Position numbers and translations under genes: made by a program. This document shows positions 18,501 to 26,779 of a stretch of DNA of 64,000 bases, in pieces (position 1 is the stretch's first letter; every line of letters starts with the position of its first letter). Under the pieces are notes generated by a model. The model did not search any database, was not told where the DNA came from, and was given only the letters and a program-made list of their open reading frames with translations. Source of the stretch: Nostoc sp. WHI (GTDB taxonomy: Bacteria; Cyanobacteriota; Cyanobacteriia; Cyanobacteriales; Nostocaceae); NCBI RefSeq assembly GCF_015714725.1, contig NZ_WBKM01000258.1:1-64000 (forward strand). The letters are read 5' to 3'.

Positions 18501-21500
18501 TGCCGTGGGAACTGCTATCTGATTACTTTACTCAACGAGGAAAGTTTATAACAGAGGTAATTCGAGCAGATTTGCAAACATTGCCACTACTTTCTGCCTC
18601 TTTCAATCCCTCAAAGGTCAATCAGCCAGGTGGTGTGTCCCACGTCTCTATTCCTGATGTGCCTAAGTCAGTACCAGAGCAGAGTGTTTCTATCAGTTCC
18701 AATCGAGCCGCTAGTATTGAAACCCTGCTTGTAAATTTGATAGCCCAGCAAACAGGGTTTCCACAAGAGAGCATCACACTGCAGATTAGACTGTTGGATG
18801 ATCTCAACTTAGATTCCATTAAAGCAGGGGAAGTGATCGCTACCGCAGCCAAGGAAGTTGGTGTTGCAGGTATAATTGACCCGACAACTCTGGCTAACGC
18901 AACACTCCAAGAGATTGCTGACACACTTAGGATAGCTATTTCAGAAAGGAACGACACCAGTAATGGTGGAGCGGCGGCAGTAGTACTGGACGAAGCAAAT
19001 GGAGCTAAACATGGGTCAACTGTTACCTTAAGAATCGAAGATTTACTGATAAACCTCATTGCCCAACAAACAGGATTTCCACAAGAGAGTATCACCCTGC
19101 AGATCAGACTGCTGGATGATCTCAACTTAGATTCCATTAAAGCAGGGGAAGTGATCGCTACCGCAGCTAAGGAAGTTGGTGTTGCAGGCATAATTGACCC
19201 GACAACTCTGGCCAACGCAACCATCCAAGAGGTTGCTGAGGCACTTAGGATAGCTGTTTCAGAAAGGAACGGAACCAGTAATGGTGGAGCGGTGGTAGAG
19301 GTACTGAACGAAGCAAATGGAACTAAGAATCGATCAGCCGTTATTTTGAAAGAAGCTACCGAAGCTAAAAACCTTACTGATTTGCCAGTAGCAATGCCTG
19401 AGAACAAACGCCAGGCTCAGGTGCGTGACTACATTGTCCAAGCAGTTGTAGAGGAATTTACACCAGTTACCTTAGGCAAACATTCCGAGGAAAAATGGCA
19501 AACCGCAAACGTACTTATCCTCTGTGAATCCGGCGAACTAGGCATAGCAGAGGCATTGTGCGGTCAACTCCACAGTCAAGGGGCTTTAGTTCAAACCGTA
19601 TCCTTTGCCGAGGCAGGCACTCAGGCACTAATTGAAAGCATCGATTTCACTCACTTCGTTGCTGTGCTTCCCCGGACAACGAGCGTAGAGTCCTCAACAG
19701 ACGGTCGTTTGCTCGATATGATTGAACGTTTACGCAGCGTAGCTACCCCACCTGCGATCGCAGGTGCTTCCCGTGAGCATACAACGGTAGCGTATGTCCA
19801 ATTTGGTGGGGGACATTTCGGCACACAACCACCACTAGCCGATATTGAGCAATGCTGTGCAATTGGTTTTGCCGCCAGCGTTCATCTTGAGCGGGCTGAT
19901 CTGAAAGTGCGGGTAATTGATTTCTCCCCTACAGTAATTCCAACCAAGCTGGCTGAATGCGTGATTAGAGAACTCTCCACCGCACATGTCTATATGACTG
20001 CGGGCTATGACGAGCATTTAACTCGCTACGTTCCCCGGCCCCAGGTGCAAGAACCTGTAAAGTATCAAAGCCGTGGAATAACATGGTCATCTGACGATGT
20101 TGTTCTTGTTACTGGTGGAGGAAAGGGGATCACGGCAGAGTGCGCCCTAGCTTTAGCTCGGGATACAGGGGTTCGTATGGCACTCATCGGTCGCTCACCG
20201 CACCCTAACGGAAACATTGAAAGACGTGGAGGCGGGAGTGCAGAAATAGCCCGCACTCTTGAAAGATTCAATGCCGAGGGACTGATTTGCCAGTACTATG
20301 AGTGTGATATTTCAGACTTTGACTCGGTAGCGTCTCTCATTAAGCAAGTACAGCAAGATTTAGGCGAGATCGCAGGAGTGCTTCATGGGGCTGCCCTCAA
20401 CAAGCCCCGGTTAGTAGAGCAGGTATCTGCAGAATCGGCGTTTGATGAAGTCAAACCTAAGCTCAAAGGTGTCCTGAATCTATGTCAAGCGCTTGCAAAC
20501 ACATCACTGAAGCTTTTTGCTGGTTTCTCGTCAGTTATCGGCATCACAGGGATGCAACGCAATGCTTGGTATGGCTTCGCCAACGAAACTCTGGATCTGA
20601 TTTTACGCCGCTTTAAAGCTCAACACCCACAAACCGCTACGATCGCAATCGCATTCAGTGTGTGGGAAGAAGTGGGGATGGGTGTACGGATGGGAAGCGT
20701 TCGAAACCTCGCTAAGATTGGGATTAAGGCGATTCCCAAAGATGTGGGCGTAGCTCGATTCCTTCATCTGATAAAGAACGACCCTGGAGATATCCGCATT
20801 GTAGTTGCAGCCCCAATGCAAGCTCTATCTGCTTTTGAGTCAAGCGGCTTAGATACCTGGTATCCACAAAGATTCTTACCTCGTGCTGAGTTAAAATTTC
20901 TGGAGCGAATCCTTCTATGCGAACCTGGGGTGGAGATTGTTGCACGGGCGCACCTCAGCTTGGAGCGGGATTCGTACCTGTTGGATCACCTCTACAAGGG
21001 GTCTTACCTTTTTCCAACTGTCTTTGGCTTAGAAGCTATGGCACAAGCAGTTGCCTATGTAACGCAGCAGCCAAGCTTCCCAGCGATTCGCATTGAAGAT
21101 GTTCGCCTTGAGCGTCCTATAGTCGTAGACCCAGATAAGGGAGTGGACATTGAAATTCGGGCGGAGGTACCTGAACAAGAGTTTAAGAATTCTTTGCAGA
21201 GGGTATATGTGACGATTAAGACTGAGCAAACAGGATTCGCTATCAACCATTTTTCTGCTACATTTGTATTGGGTGTAGAAAAAAACCCACCAAAGGAGTA
21301 TATTAAACTTCCAGAAGCGCCTCTGGATATTGAGCCTCAAGCTGATCTCTACAGTTGGTTGCTATTCCAGGGTTCCAGCTTCCAACGCTTGCAGCAGATT
21401 TATACCCTAAATTCCCGAGAGTGTGTATTCCGAACACAAATAAACTCATTCTCAGTAGGGGGTAAACAAGACAGTTTAAATCGGGCACAAGGGCCATTCT

Positions 21501-22450
21501 GGCTTGGAGACCCGTATTGCAGAGATTCACTACTCCAAGTTGGACAGCTGGTAATTCCGCAAGACATTTGCTTGCCCATCCACATCGACAGCATTGATAT
21601 CTACCAACCAAATGATGATGTTTCTTCTTATATCGGCATCACTAAGCCTCAAGGTCGGGAAGGCAAACAGTATAACAATAGTGTTTTTGCCACTACTCCA
21701 GATGGGCAACTTGTAGAAAGGCTGAATGGGTATCAATTGCGGATACTAGAGCATCGCAAAGATAATCCTACTGTGGAAGAACTGGCCGATCCTAGTCAAA
21801 GGGATGAGTGGATTCTCCGCAGAAAATTGAGCAATCAAGCCCAACTTTTCAGAGTTGCTGCCCCAGAAGTTTCCTTGGCCTACTTTCCTCGTATACATGC
21901 TCTATCGGCAACAGAGCGTCACGAACGAGAACTGCCCCTATTCCACAAAACTATCGGTCAATTACTTCGCAGTAATTCCAATCTGATACCAGAGATCCAG
22001 ATTAAATGGACAAAGTCTGGAAAACCGATGGTTGATGGACTAGAAGACCAAGGAGTGGAAGTTTCTCTTTCCCATGAGGAGCGTGTTTGTATTTGTGTTG
22101 CTGGACGAGGACCGCAAGGTTGTGATATTGAGTCAGTGACACATCGAACACGAGAAGACTGGACGGCTTTACTAAGTAATTCCCGAGATGGGTTAATGCA
22201 ACAGTTACTTAGTAGTAAAAGTTCAGTAGCTCATGCTGGTACGCGAATTTGGACGGCTGTGGAAGCTTTACGTAAAGCTATTGAGGCTAAAACGATTAAC
22301 TTAGTAATCGACCGTATAGAAGGAGACAGCGTTCTGTTCCTTGATACTGCTTCCAATGGTCAACTCAAAGTCCTCACTTTCCCTGTTAGACTGACACGAG
22401 ATTTTGAAAAAATGGTTGCTCTGGTGGTGCAGGATATCAAGTCCACTTAA
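15545..22450 (+). CDS. Iterative type I polyketide synthase, enediyne-PKS-like (KS-AT-ACP-ACP-KR-DH-PPTase)
   Basis: 2301 residues. The ketosynthase (about 10-470) has Cys218 in DGACSSS and the two His motifs EGHGTGTF and GHTKAAAG. The acyltransferase (about 600-920) has Ser697 in GHSLGE. Two nearly identical ACPs have DLNLDSIKAG serines at 1091 and 1197. A ketoreductase (about 1510-1740) has TGGGKGI and YGFANE. A hotdog dehydratase has His1815 in HxxxGxxxxP and a later DxxxQ. A C-terminal Sfp-type phosphopantetheinyl transferase has GCDIES (Asp2194) and WTAVEALRKA. The KS opening (WENILARR...RTPDQRLPLSDYY) and the domain order match PKSE enzymes such as CalE8 and SgcE, which make linear polyenes and self-prime. 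The doubled ACP is not the usual PKSE layout. No thioesterase domain is visible, so release needs another enzyme. Confidence 0.93.
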   Translation: MDIRIKASAPAIAVIGMGCWYPNARNLQQLWENILARRQQFRRTPDQRLPLSDYYDPDSTVPDKTYGSRMAVIDGFEFDWVSKRIPKTVVETADIAHWVALEVALQALEDSGYTRTNIPTERTGVLVGNTMTGEFSRSTNLRLRWPYVKRALIAAAEAKSLPPQLITSLTETMEEYYKSVFSPITEDTLSGNLSNTIAGRICNFFNFHGGGYTVDGACSSSLIAVANAATALTNGDLDLAFAGGVDISLDTFELIGFAKTGALTNQDMTVYDRKASGFIPGEGCGFVVLKRLEDARADGNYVYAVLNGWGISSDGKGGLTAPSSEGQAGALRRAYDRADYSPHTVDFIEGHGTGTFVGDRVELEGIALAMNSYGEAAPRSCGVTSFKSIVGHTKAAAGVGALIKAVMAVNRRILPPLAGCKEPNAVFKSSAHCLYPILQGEVRSQNESLRAGVTSAGFGGINCHVTLESGDAPAVHLQPSIEERSLLVSSQETEIFVLSAASISDLLRRTWAVRKTAEGLSVGELIDLAAHLTRELEPQLRIRATVIAGTPEQLIESLNILEKLLRETPPSEGQVVISPNKEVWLGNAVRQNRVGFLFPGQGSQRLNMARSLVERYNWAQELVEQTDTWLRDVGVQGVRESIYVPLDRAINEEQVAEWSRKLAQTEVAQPAICLNSLLWMRYLDRLGVKPVAVGGHSLGELSAFHAAGAFDEKTLLCLAAVRGQAMSVPVNGNNGPGAMASLTCSRQTAEALLERVSGYAVLANINSPQQMVISGKQTSVEQVMELATTEGIRTVQLPVSNGFHSQLVSAAAERLGQHELMPDTLEKMTVPLFSSVDGRQPLLGLPLREYFANQVLAQVDFVSLVKTLVQTCDVLIEVGPGKVLSGLVNDIVGPNGPHCFPVESKPGLDKDLNTMLSALFVYGGEINWETLYENRLVHPFVLASERAFIVNPLERPFQVSTVNTSPTPQVSEFALHSSVLTQQSQVPWELLSDYFTQRGKFITEVIRADLQTLPLLSASFNPSKVNQPGGVSHVSIPDVPKSVPEQSVSISSNRAASIETLLVNLIAQQTGFPQESITLQIRLLDDLNLDSIKAGEVIATAAKEVGVAGIIDPTTLANATLQEIADTLRIAISERNDTSNGGAAAVVLDEANGAKHGSTVTLRIEDLLINLIAQQTGFPQESITLQIRLLDDLNLDSIKAGEVIATAAKEVGVAGIIDPTTLANATIQEVAEALRIAVSERNGTSNGGAVVEVLNEANGTKNRSAVILKEATEAKNLTDLPVAMPENKRQAQVRDYIVQAVVEEFTPVTLGKHSEEKWQTANVLILCESGELGIAEALCGQLHSQGALVQTVSFAEAGTQALIESIDFTHFVAVLPRTTSVESSTDGRLLDMIERLRSVATPPAIAGASREHTTVAYVQFGGGHFGTQPPLADIEQCCAIGFAASVHLERADLKVRVIDFSPTVIPTKLAECVIRELSTAHVYMTAGYDEHLTRYVPRPQVQEPVKYQSRGITWSSDDVVLVTGGGKGITAECALALARDTGVRMALIGRSPHPNGNIERRGGGSAEIARTLERFNAEGLICQYYECDISDFDSVASLIKQVQQDLGEIAGVLHGAALNKPRLVEQVSAESAFDEVKPKLKGVLNLCQALANTSLKLFAGFSSVIGITGMQRNAWYGFANETLDLILRRFKAQHPQTATIAIAFSVWEEVGMGVRMGSVRNLAKIGIKAIPKDVGVARFLHLIKNDPGDIRIVVAAPMQALSAFESSGLDTWYPQRFLPRAELKFLERILLCEPGVEIVARAHLSLERDSYLLDHLYKGSYLFPTVFGLEAMAQAVAYVTQQPSFPAIRIEDVRLERPIVVDPDKGVDIEIRAEVPEQEFKNSLQRVYVTIKTEQTGFAINHFSATFVLGVEKNPPKEYIKLPEAPLDIEPQADLYSWLLFQGSSFQRLQQIYTLNSRECVFRTQINSFSVGGKQDSLNRAQGPFWLGDPYCRDSLLQVGQLVIPQDICLPIHIDSIDIYQPNDDVSSYIGITKPQGREGKQYNNSVFATTPDGQLVERLNGYQLRILEHRKDNPTVEELADPSQRDEWILRRKLSNQAQLFRVAAPEVSLAYFPRIHALSATERHERELPLFHKTIGQLLRSNSNLIPEIQIKWTKSGKPMVDGLEDQGVEVSLSHEERVCICVAGRGPQGCDIESVTHRTREDWTALLSNSRDGLMQQLLSSKSSVAHAGTRIWTAVEALRKAIEAKTINLVIDRIEGDSVLFLDTASNGQLKVLTFPVRLTRDFEKMVALVVQDIKST
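18710..19320 (+). repeat. 318-bp tandem duplication encoding the two ACP domains
   Basis: Within the PKS gene the segments about 18720-19000 and 19038-19318 are nearly identical at DNA level, including long exact runs around the carrier serine. The offset between the serine codons is 318 bases (106 residues). Such low divergence points to recent duplication or ongoing gene conversion. Confidence 0.92.
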
Positions 22451-22558
22451 TCAGCAGTTGCTTTGCTGCGAGCGTGAAGATTATGAATCAAGCACTGAAA
22501 CACCATCACGCTCAACCTCAAATTTTACCAACTCAAACTATTAGTAAATGAAAGGAAA

Positions 22559-24406
22559 ATGTCAATGAACAACACTCAGTCCCAAGTCTATGATGTTGTA
22601 ATTATGGGCGCTGGCATAGCGGGAGTTTCTCAAGCTCGCCACCTCTTGCTCAATATTCCAAACATCAAGGTTGCTTTAGTCGATCCTCGTCCCGAAGAGC
22701 GAACAGAAAAGGATTTGAAAGTTGGGGAATCAACTGTTGAAATCTCCACTCTCTTTTTCGGCAAGGAGTTGGGTCTTTATGATTACTTGATTGAAAATCA
22801 TCCTCCCAAGTACGGATTAAACTTTCATTGGCCTAAAGAAACCGAAAACACGGAAACCATTGATGACTACCATCACATTTGGTGTACTCGACAACCCTCG
22901 CTTGCTTCCACGCTAATGAACCGTGCTAAGTTCGAGCGGGACGTACTAAAAATGAATAAGCAAATGGGAGCTAGCTTTTACAACGGTCGTGTAGTCGATG
23001 TAGACCTGACTTCTGGTGATGCCCTCAACACTGTTAAAGTTAAACTTGATGAGGGATACCTCGAACTTAAAGCTAAACATGTTGTTGATGCTGCTGGTCG
23101 TAAGTTCATTATTGGCCGCAAGGTAGACAATGTCATCTTTGATTCTGAAGACCTCTATGATGTCAACAATGGCTCGGCATGGGTACGCGTTAAAAATGTG
23201 GATCGCACCATTTTTCATAGTGGTTATGACCCGTTAGGTGCAACATGCAGCCATTACTATGCCACCAATCACATGATGGGACACGGCCATTGGGTATGGA
23301 TAATTCCGACGGATAGCCAGACTATGGAATTGTCAATTGGGGTAGCCCATCATCATCAAGTTATCCCTGCTCAGAGTGTCAACACTAAGGAAAAGTTTTA
23401 TGCCTTTCTAGAGGCAAATCACAACCTTGTCTACCAACTGCTCAAGAGCGGAGAAGACATCGACTTTCATTACTTGCCCAGGTTGGCGCATAAAAGTAAG
23501 ACTTTGTTTTCTCAAGACAACTGGTACGTAGTAGGTGATGCGGCAGCCATCTTCGATCCCTTCTATTCCTTAGGAATGGTGATGATGACCTTTGGCATTG
23601 AGAGCATCACAGAAATTGTCCGTGCGAAGTTAGCAGATGAGCCAGATGTAGAGAGGAAGCGAACTGTTTATAATGCCTTCAATATTGGAACTATCCGCTC
23701 TAGCAATCATCTCATCCATGCTCACGATAGGCAACTTGGTCACGCTAGTATCATGAGCTGGCGCATATATTTAGAAAATATGTGGTGGTTCGGGATAATA
23801 GTGCCTATGTATGTAGGCAAATGGCATTTAGATCTAAAGTTTCTCCGTAAGTTCGGTCAACAAGGTCGTCACATTATCACCTCTCTGATGACTGATGTGT
23901 ATGAGCAGTGTGATCAACTAATAGAAAAAAAGGCCAACATTGGATTGATGTATACCCATCGAGCGGATCAATTGCCTTTTCACTACTATGTAACCAGGGA
24001 TTTCGATACTTATCTACAAGACAGCAAGTATGAACCTCAGAGGAGCAATGTCTTTGCATATGTAAAAAACACCTACTTCTTTGTTGCCCTGTGGTATCTG
24101 AAGTTCCTGTGGAAGGGTTTTGGTATTTCTGGTTTATTATCACCGCGAAATCTTTACCACGTATTCAAGTTGTTGAAAGCATCTGCTGAGTCTGCATTGG
24201 ACGAATTGATTTTCAAGTTTAAGACCAGAGGCTTACCAGCCAACAGTATCGTCGCTAAGGCTAGGCAAGAGTTCGAGAGTTATGAATACCAACCTGAATT
24301 GCAGCCTTGGACAAAGAACGTAGCTGAACAATCCTTGCAATCAAATGGCAAAAATGCACCAAAAGCTCCAGAACTAGTGAACCTTAAGGCTGAAATACAT
24401 TCTTAG
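22559..24406 (+). CDS. Flavin-dependent halogenase, copy 1
   Basis: FADH2-dependent halogenase-like flavoprotein. FAD-binding GAGIAG is at residues 17-22 and the KVGESTVE motif at about 54-61. A tryptophan-halogenase-type WxWxIP motif (WVWIIP) begins at residue 245. FDPFYSLG begins at 332 and matches the Fx.Px.Sx.G pattern described for flavin halogenases. The C-terminal 200 residues are helical and aromatic-rich (YLKFLWKGFG), as in halogenases that act on carrier-bound or lipid substrates. AAAGGA precedes the ATG. It lies 108 bases after the PKS and shares about 85 percent of residues by eye with the next gene. Chloride or bromide specificity cannot be read. A hydroxylase is the main alternative. 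Confidence 0.85.
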   Translation: MSMNNTQSQVYDVVIMGAGIAGVSQARHLLLNIPNIKVALVDPRPEERTEKDLKVGESTVEISTLFFGKELGLYDYLIENHPPKYGLNFHWPKETENTETIDDYHHIWCTRQPSLASTLMNRAKFERDVLKMNKQMGASFYNGRVVDVDLTSGDALNTVKVKLDEGYLELKAKHVVDAAGRKFIIGRKVDNVIFDSEDLYDVNNGSAWVRVKNVDRTIFHSGYDPLGATCSHYYATNHMMGHGHWVWIIPTDSQTMELSIGVAHHHQVIPAQSVNTKEKFYAFLEANHNLVYQLLKSGEDIDFHYLPRLAHKSKTLFSQDNWYVVGDAAAIFDPFYSLGMVMMTFGIESITEIVRAKLADEPDVERKRTVYNAFNIGTIRSSNHLIHAHDRQLGHASIMSWRIYLENMWWFGIIVPMYVGKWHLDLKFLRKFGQQGRHIITSLMTDVYEQCDQLIEKKANIGLMYTHRADQLPFHYYVTRDFDTYLQDSKYEPQRSNVFAYVKNTYFFVALWYLKFLWKGFGISGLLSPRNLYHVFKLLKASAESALDELIFKFKTRGLPANSIVAKARQEFESYEYQPELQPWTKNVAEQSLQSNGKNAPKAPELVNLKAEIHS

Positions 24407-24450
24407 GTTCAATAGTTGCCTTGCTTGAGCTTTGAAGATTACAAATCATA

Positions 24451-24571
24451 TCATGTCCGGCCAATCACTTACGGTATGTCATTGCGAATGTAACGCAGTG
24501 AAATGAAGCAATCGCAAGGTTTTGAGATTGCCACGCGACCCTCGCAATGACAAGCATTTAAACGGACATGA
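24451..24571. mobile_element. MITE of 121 bp between the twin halogenase genes
   Basis: Ends tcatgtccg and cggacatga are perfect inverted repeats, each adjoining a TA dinucleotide (24449-24450 and 24572-24573), the target signature of IS630/Tc1-type elements. The interior holds the widespread palindrome gtcattgcgaatgtaacg ... accctcgcaatgaca. The corresponding spacer before halogenase copy 1 lacks it: gaatcaagcactgaaacacc there against aatc-MITE-aagcattg here. Confidence 0.82.
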
Positions 24572-24700
24572 TATCAAGCATTGTGGTGATGGTGTTTTAG
24601 AGCTATAGAACGAGCTTGCCCAAAGACTTAATCTGACGGAAACACCATCACGCTCAACCCAAAACTTTACCAACTCAAACTATTAGTGAGTGAAAAAGAA

Positions 24701-26536
24701 ATGTCAATGAATAACACTCAGTCCCAAGTCTATGATGTTGTAATTATAGGCGCTGGCATAGCGGGAGTTTCTCAAGCTCGCCACCTCTTGCTTAATATTC
24801 CAAACATTAAGATTGCTTTAGTCGATCCCCGTCCGGAAGAGCGAACAGAAAAGGATTTGAAAGTTGGGGAGTCAACTGTTGAAATCTCCACTCTCTTTTT
24901 CGGCAAGGAGTTGGGTCTATATGAATACATGGTTGAAAATCATCCGCCGAAATTCGGATTGAACTATCATTGGGCTAAAGAACCTGAAAAAACAGAAGCT
25001 ATTGATGATTATTATCACGTCTGGTCTATTAAGCAGCCCCCGCTTGCTTCCACACTGATGAACCGTGCTAAGTTCGAGCGGGACGTACTAAAAATGAATA
25101 AGCAAATGGGGGCTAGTTTTTACAATGGTCGTGTAGTTGATGTAGACCTAGCTTCTGGTGATGCCCTTAACACTGTGAAAGTCAAACTTGATGAGGGATA
25201 CCTTGAACTTAAAGCCAAACATGTTGTTGATGCTGCTGGTCGTAAGTTCATTATTGGCCACAAGACAGACAATATCGTTTTTGGTTCTGAAAACCTCCAC
25301 GGCCTCAGCAATGGCTCCGCATGGGTACGAGTTAAAAGTGTCGATCGCACCATTTTTCATAGTGGTTACGATCCGTTAGGTGGTACATGCAGCCATTATT
25401 ATGCCACTAATCACATGATGGGACACGGCCATTGGGTGTGGATAATTCCGACGGATACCCAGACGATGGAATTGTCAATTGGGGTAGCCCATCATCATCA
25501 AGTTATCCCTGCTCAGAGTCTCAACACGAAGGAAAAGTTTTATGCCTTTTTAGAGGCAAATCACAACCTTGTCTACCAACTGCTCAAGAGCGGAGAAGAC
25601 ATCGACTTCCATTACTTGCCCAGGTTGGCGCATAAGAGTAAGACTTTGTTTTCTCAAGACAACTGGTACGTAGTTGGTGATGCGGCAGCCATTTTCGATC
25701 CCTTCTATTCCTTAGGAATGGTGATGATGACGTTTCAAATGGAAAGCGTCACAGAAATTATTCGTGCGAAGTTAGCAGATGAGCCAGATGTAGAGAAGAA
25801 GCGGACTGTTTATAATGCCTTCAATCTTGGATACATAGAGTCTTCCAATCATCTCCTCCGCGAACACGACAAGCAACTTGGCCACGCTAGTATCATGAGC
25901 TGGCGCATATATTTAGAAAATATGTGGTGGTTTGGAATGATAGTGCCTATGTATGTAGGAAAATGGCATTTAGATCTGAAGTTTCTCCGCAAGTTTGGCA
26001 AACAAAGTCGTGGAGTTGTTAGAAAACTGATGGTTCATGTATACGAGCAGTTTAACGAACTTATAGAAAAAGATGCGAACATTGGACTGATGTATGTCCA
26101 TCGAGGAGGACAACTACCCTTTGGTTACTATATAACCCAGGAATTCGACAGTTATCTACAGAACACTAAGTACGAACCCCAACGGTGCAATGTCTTTGCA
26201 TACATGAAAAATATCTACTTCTTTGTTGCTCTGTGGTACTTAAAATTTCTGTGGAAGGGTTTTGGTATTAGTGGCTTGTTATCACCGAAAAATCTTTACC
26301 ACGTATTCAATTTGTTGAAAGCATCTGGTGAATCCGCCTTGGATGAATTGATTTTCAAGTTTAAGACCAAAGGCGTACCAGCCAGCAGTATCATCGCCGA
26401 CTTAACAGAAGAGTTCAAGAGTTATCAATATCAACCTGAATTGCAACCTTGGACAGAGAAGGTAACTGAACAATCCTTACAATCAAATAGTAAAAATGCA
26501 GCAAAATCTCCAGAGCTAGTAACACTAGATGTTTAA
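24701..26536 (+). CDS. Flavin-dependent halogenase, copy 2
   Basis: Paralogue of the preceding gene with the same FAD, GESTVE, WVWIIP and FDPFYSLG motifs, so it should also be active. An upstream in-frame GTG exists at 24686, but the ATG at 24701 aligns with the start of copy 1 and is preferred, giving 611 residues. Differences cluster around residues 75-110 (EYMVENHPPKFGLNYHWAKE against DYLIENHPPKYGLNFHWPKE), 190-200 and the C-terminal helices. That is where substrate choice is expected to be set. The 70 bases upstream also match the region upstream of copy 1, so promoter or leader and gene were duplicated as a unit. Confidence 0.85.
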   Translation: MSMNNTQSQVYDVVIIGAGIAGVSQARHLLLNIPNIKIALVDPRPEERTEKDLKVGESTVEISTLFFGKELGLYEYMVENHPPKFGLNYHWAKEPEKTEAIDDYYHVWSIKQPPLASTLMNRAKFERDVLKMNKQMGASFYNGRVVDVDLASGDALNTVKVKLDEGYLELKAKHVVDAAGRKFIIGHKTDNIVFGSENLHGLSNGSAWVRVKSVDRTIFHSGYDPLGGTCSHYYATNHMMGHGHWVWIIPTDTQTMELSIGVAHHHQVIPAQSLNTKEKFYAFLEANHNLVYQLLKSGEDIDFHYLPRLAHKSKTLFSQDNWYVVGDAAAIFDPFYSLGMVMMTFQMESVTEIIRAKLADEPDVEKKRTVYNAFNLGYIESSNHLLREHDKQLGHASIMSWRIYLENMWWFGMIVPMYVGKWHLDLKFLRKFGKQSRGVVRKLMVHVYEQFNELIEKDANIGLMYVHRGGQLPFGYYITQEFDSYLQNTKYEPQRCNVFAYMKNIYFFVALWYLKFLWKGFGISGLLSPKNLYHVFNLLKASGESALDELIFKFKTKGVPASSIIADLTEEFKSYQYQPELQPWTEKVTEQSLQSNSKNAAKSPELVTLDV

Positions 26537-26779
26537 ATACAACCTGAAACCAAGGCGTTAAAAAACCATTACTGATTTTGGTTAAAAGAGAACAGTAAGG
26601 TGAAGGGTAGTCTAGTAATTCTGTTGTTAATACTGTGTATTAAAGACAAAACAAGAGATTTAAAAGACTACCATCTCTGTTCTCAATGTGAGTTTTGTTG
26701 GAATTAAGTCTAACTAAGAAATCGGGAAATTTATCTCTACTTTCTTGGTTAAGAACTGTTTTAATTAAGGAAAAAAGGT

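Noticed and set aside
18622-19407. 261-codon open frame antisense to the ACP region
   Set aside because: It arises from the codon pattern of the two repeated ACPs on the other strand; the protein is Ser/Ala-rich with no known features.
15545-22450. Reading the PKS as the heterocyst glycolipid synthase HglE or a PUFA synthase
   Set aside because: The order KS-AT-ACP-ACP-KR-DH-PPTase within one chain, the PKSE-like KS opening and adjacent DUF1702 genes fit PKSE better; no hglA/B/C/D or pfaB/C/D genes are nearby.
24480-24560. Hairpin in the halogenase spacer considered as a small RNA or attenuator
   Set aside because: It is explained by the inserted MITE and its internal dispersed palindrome.
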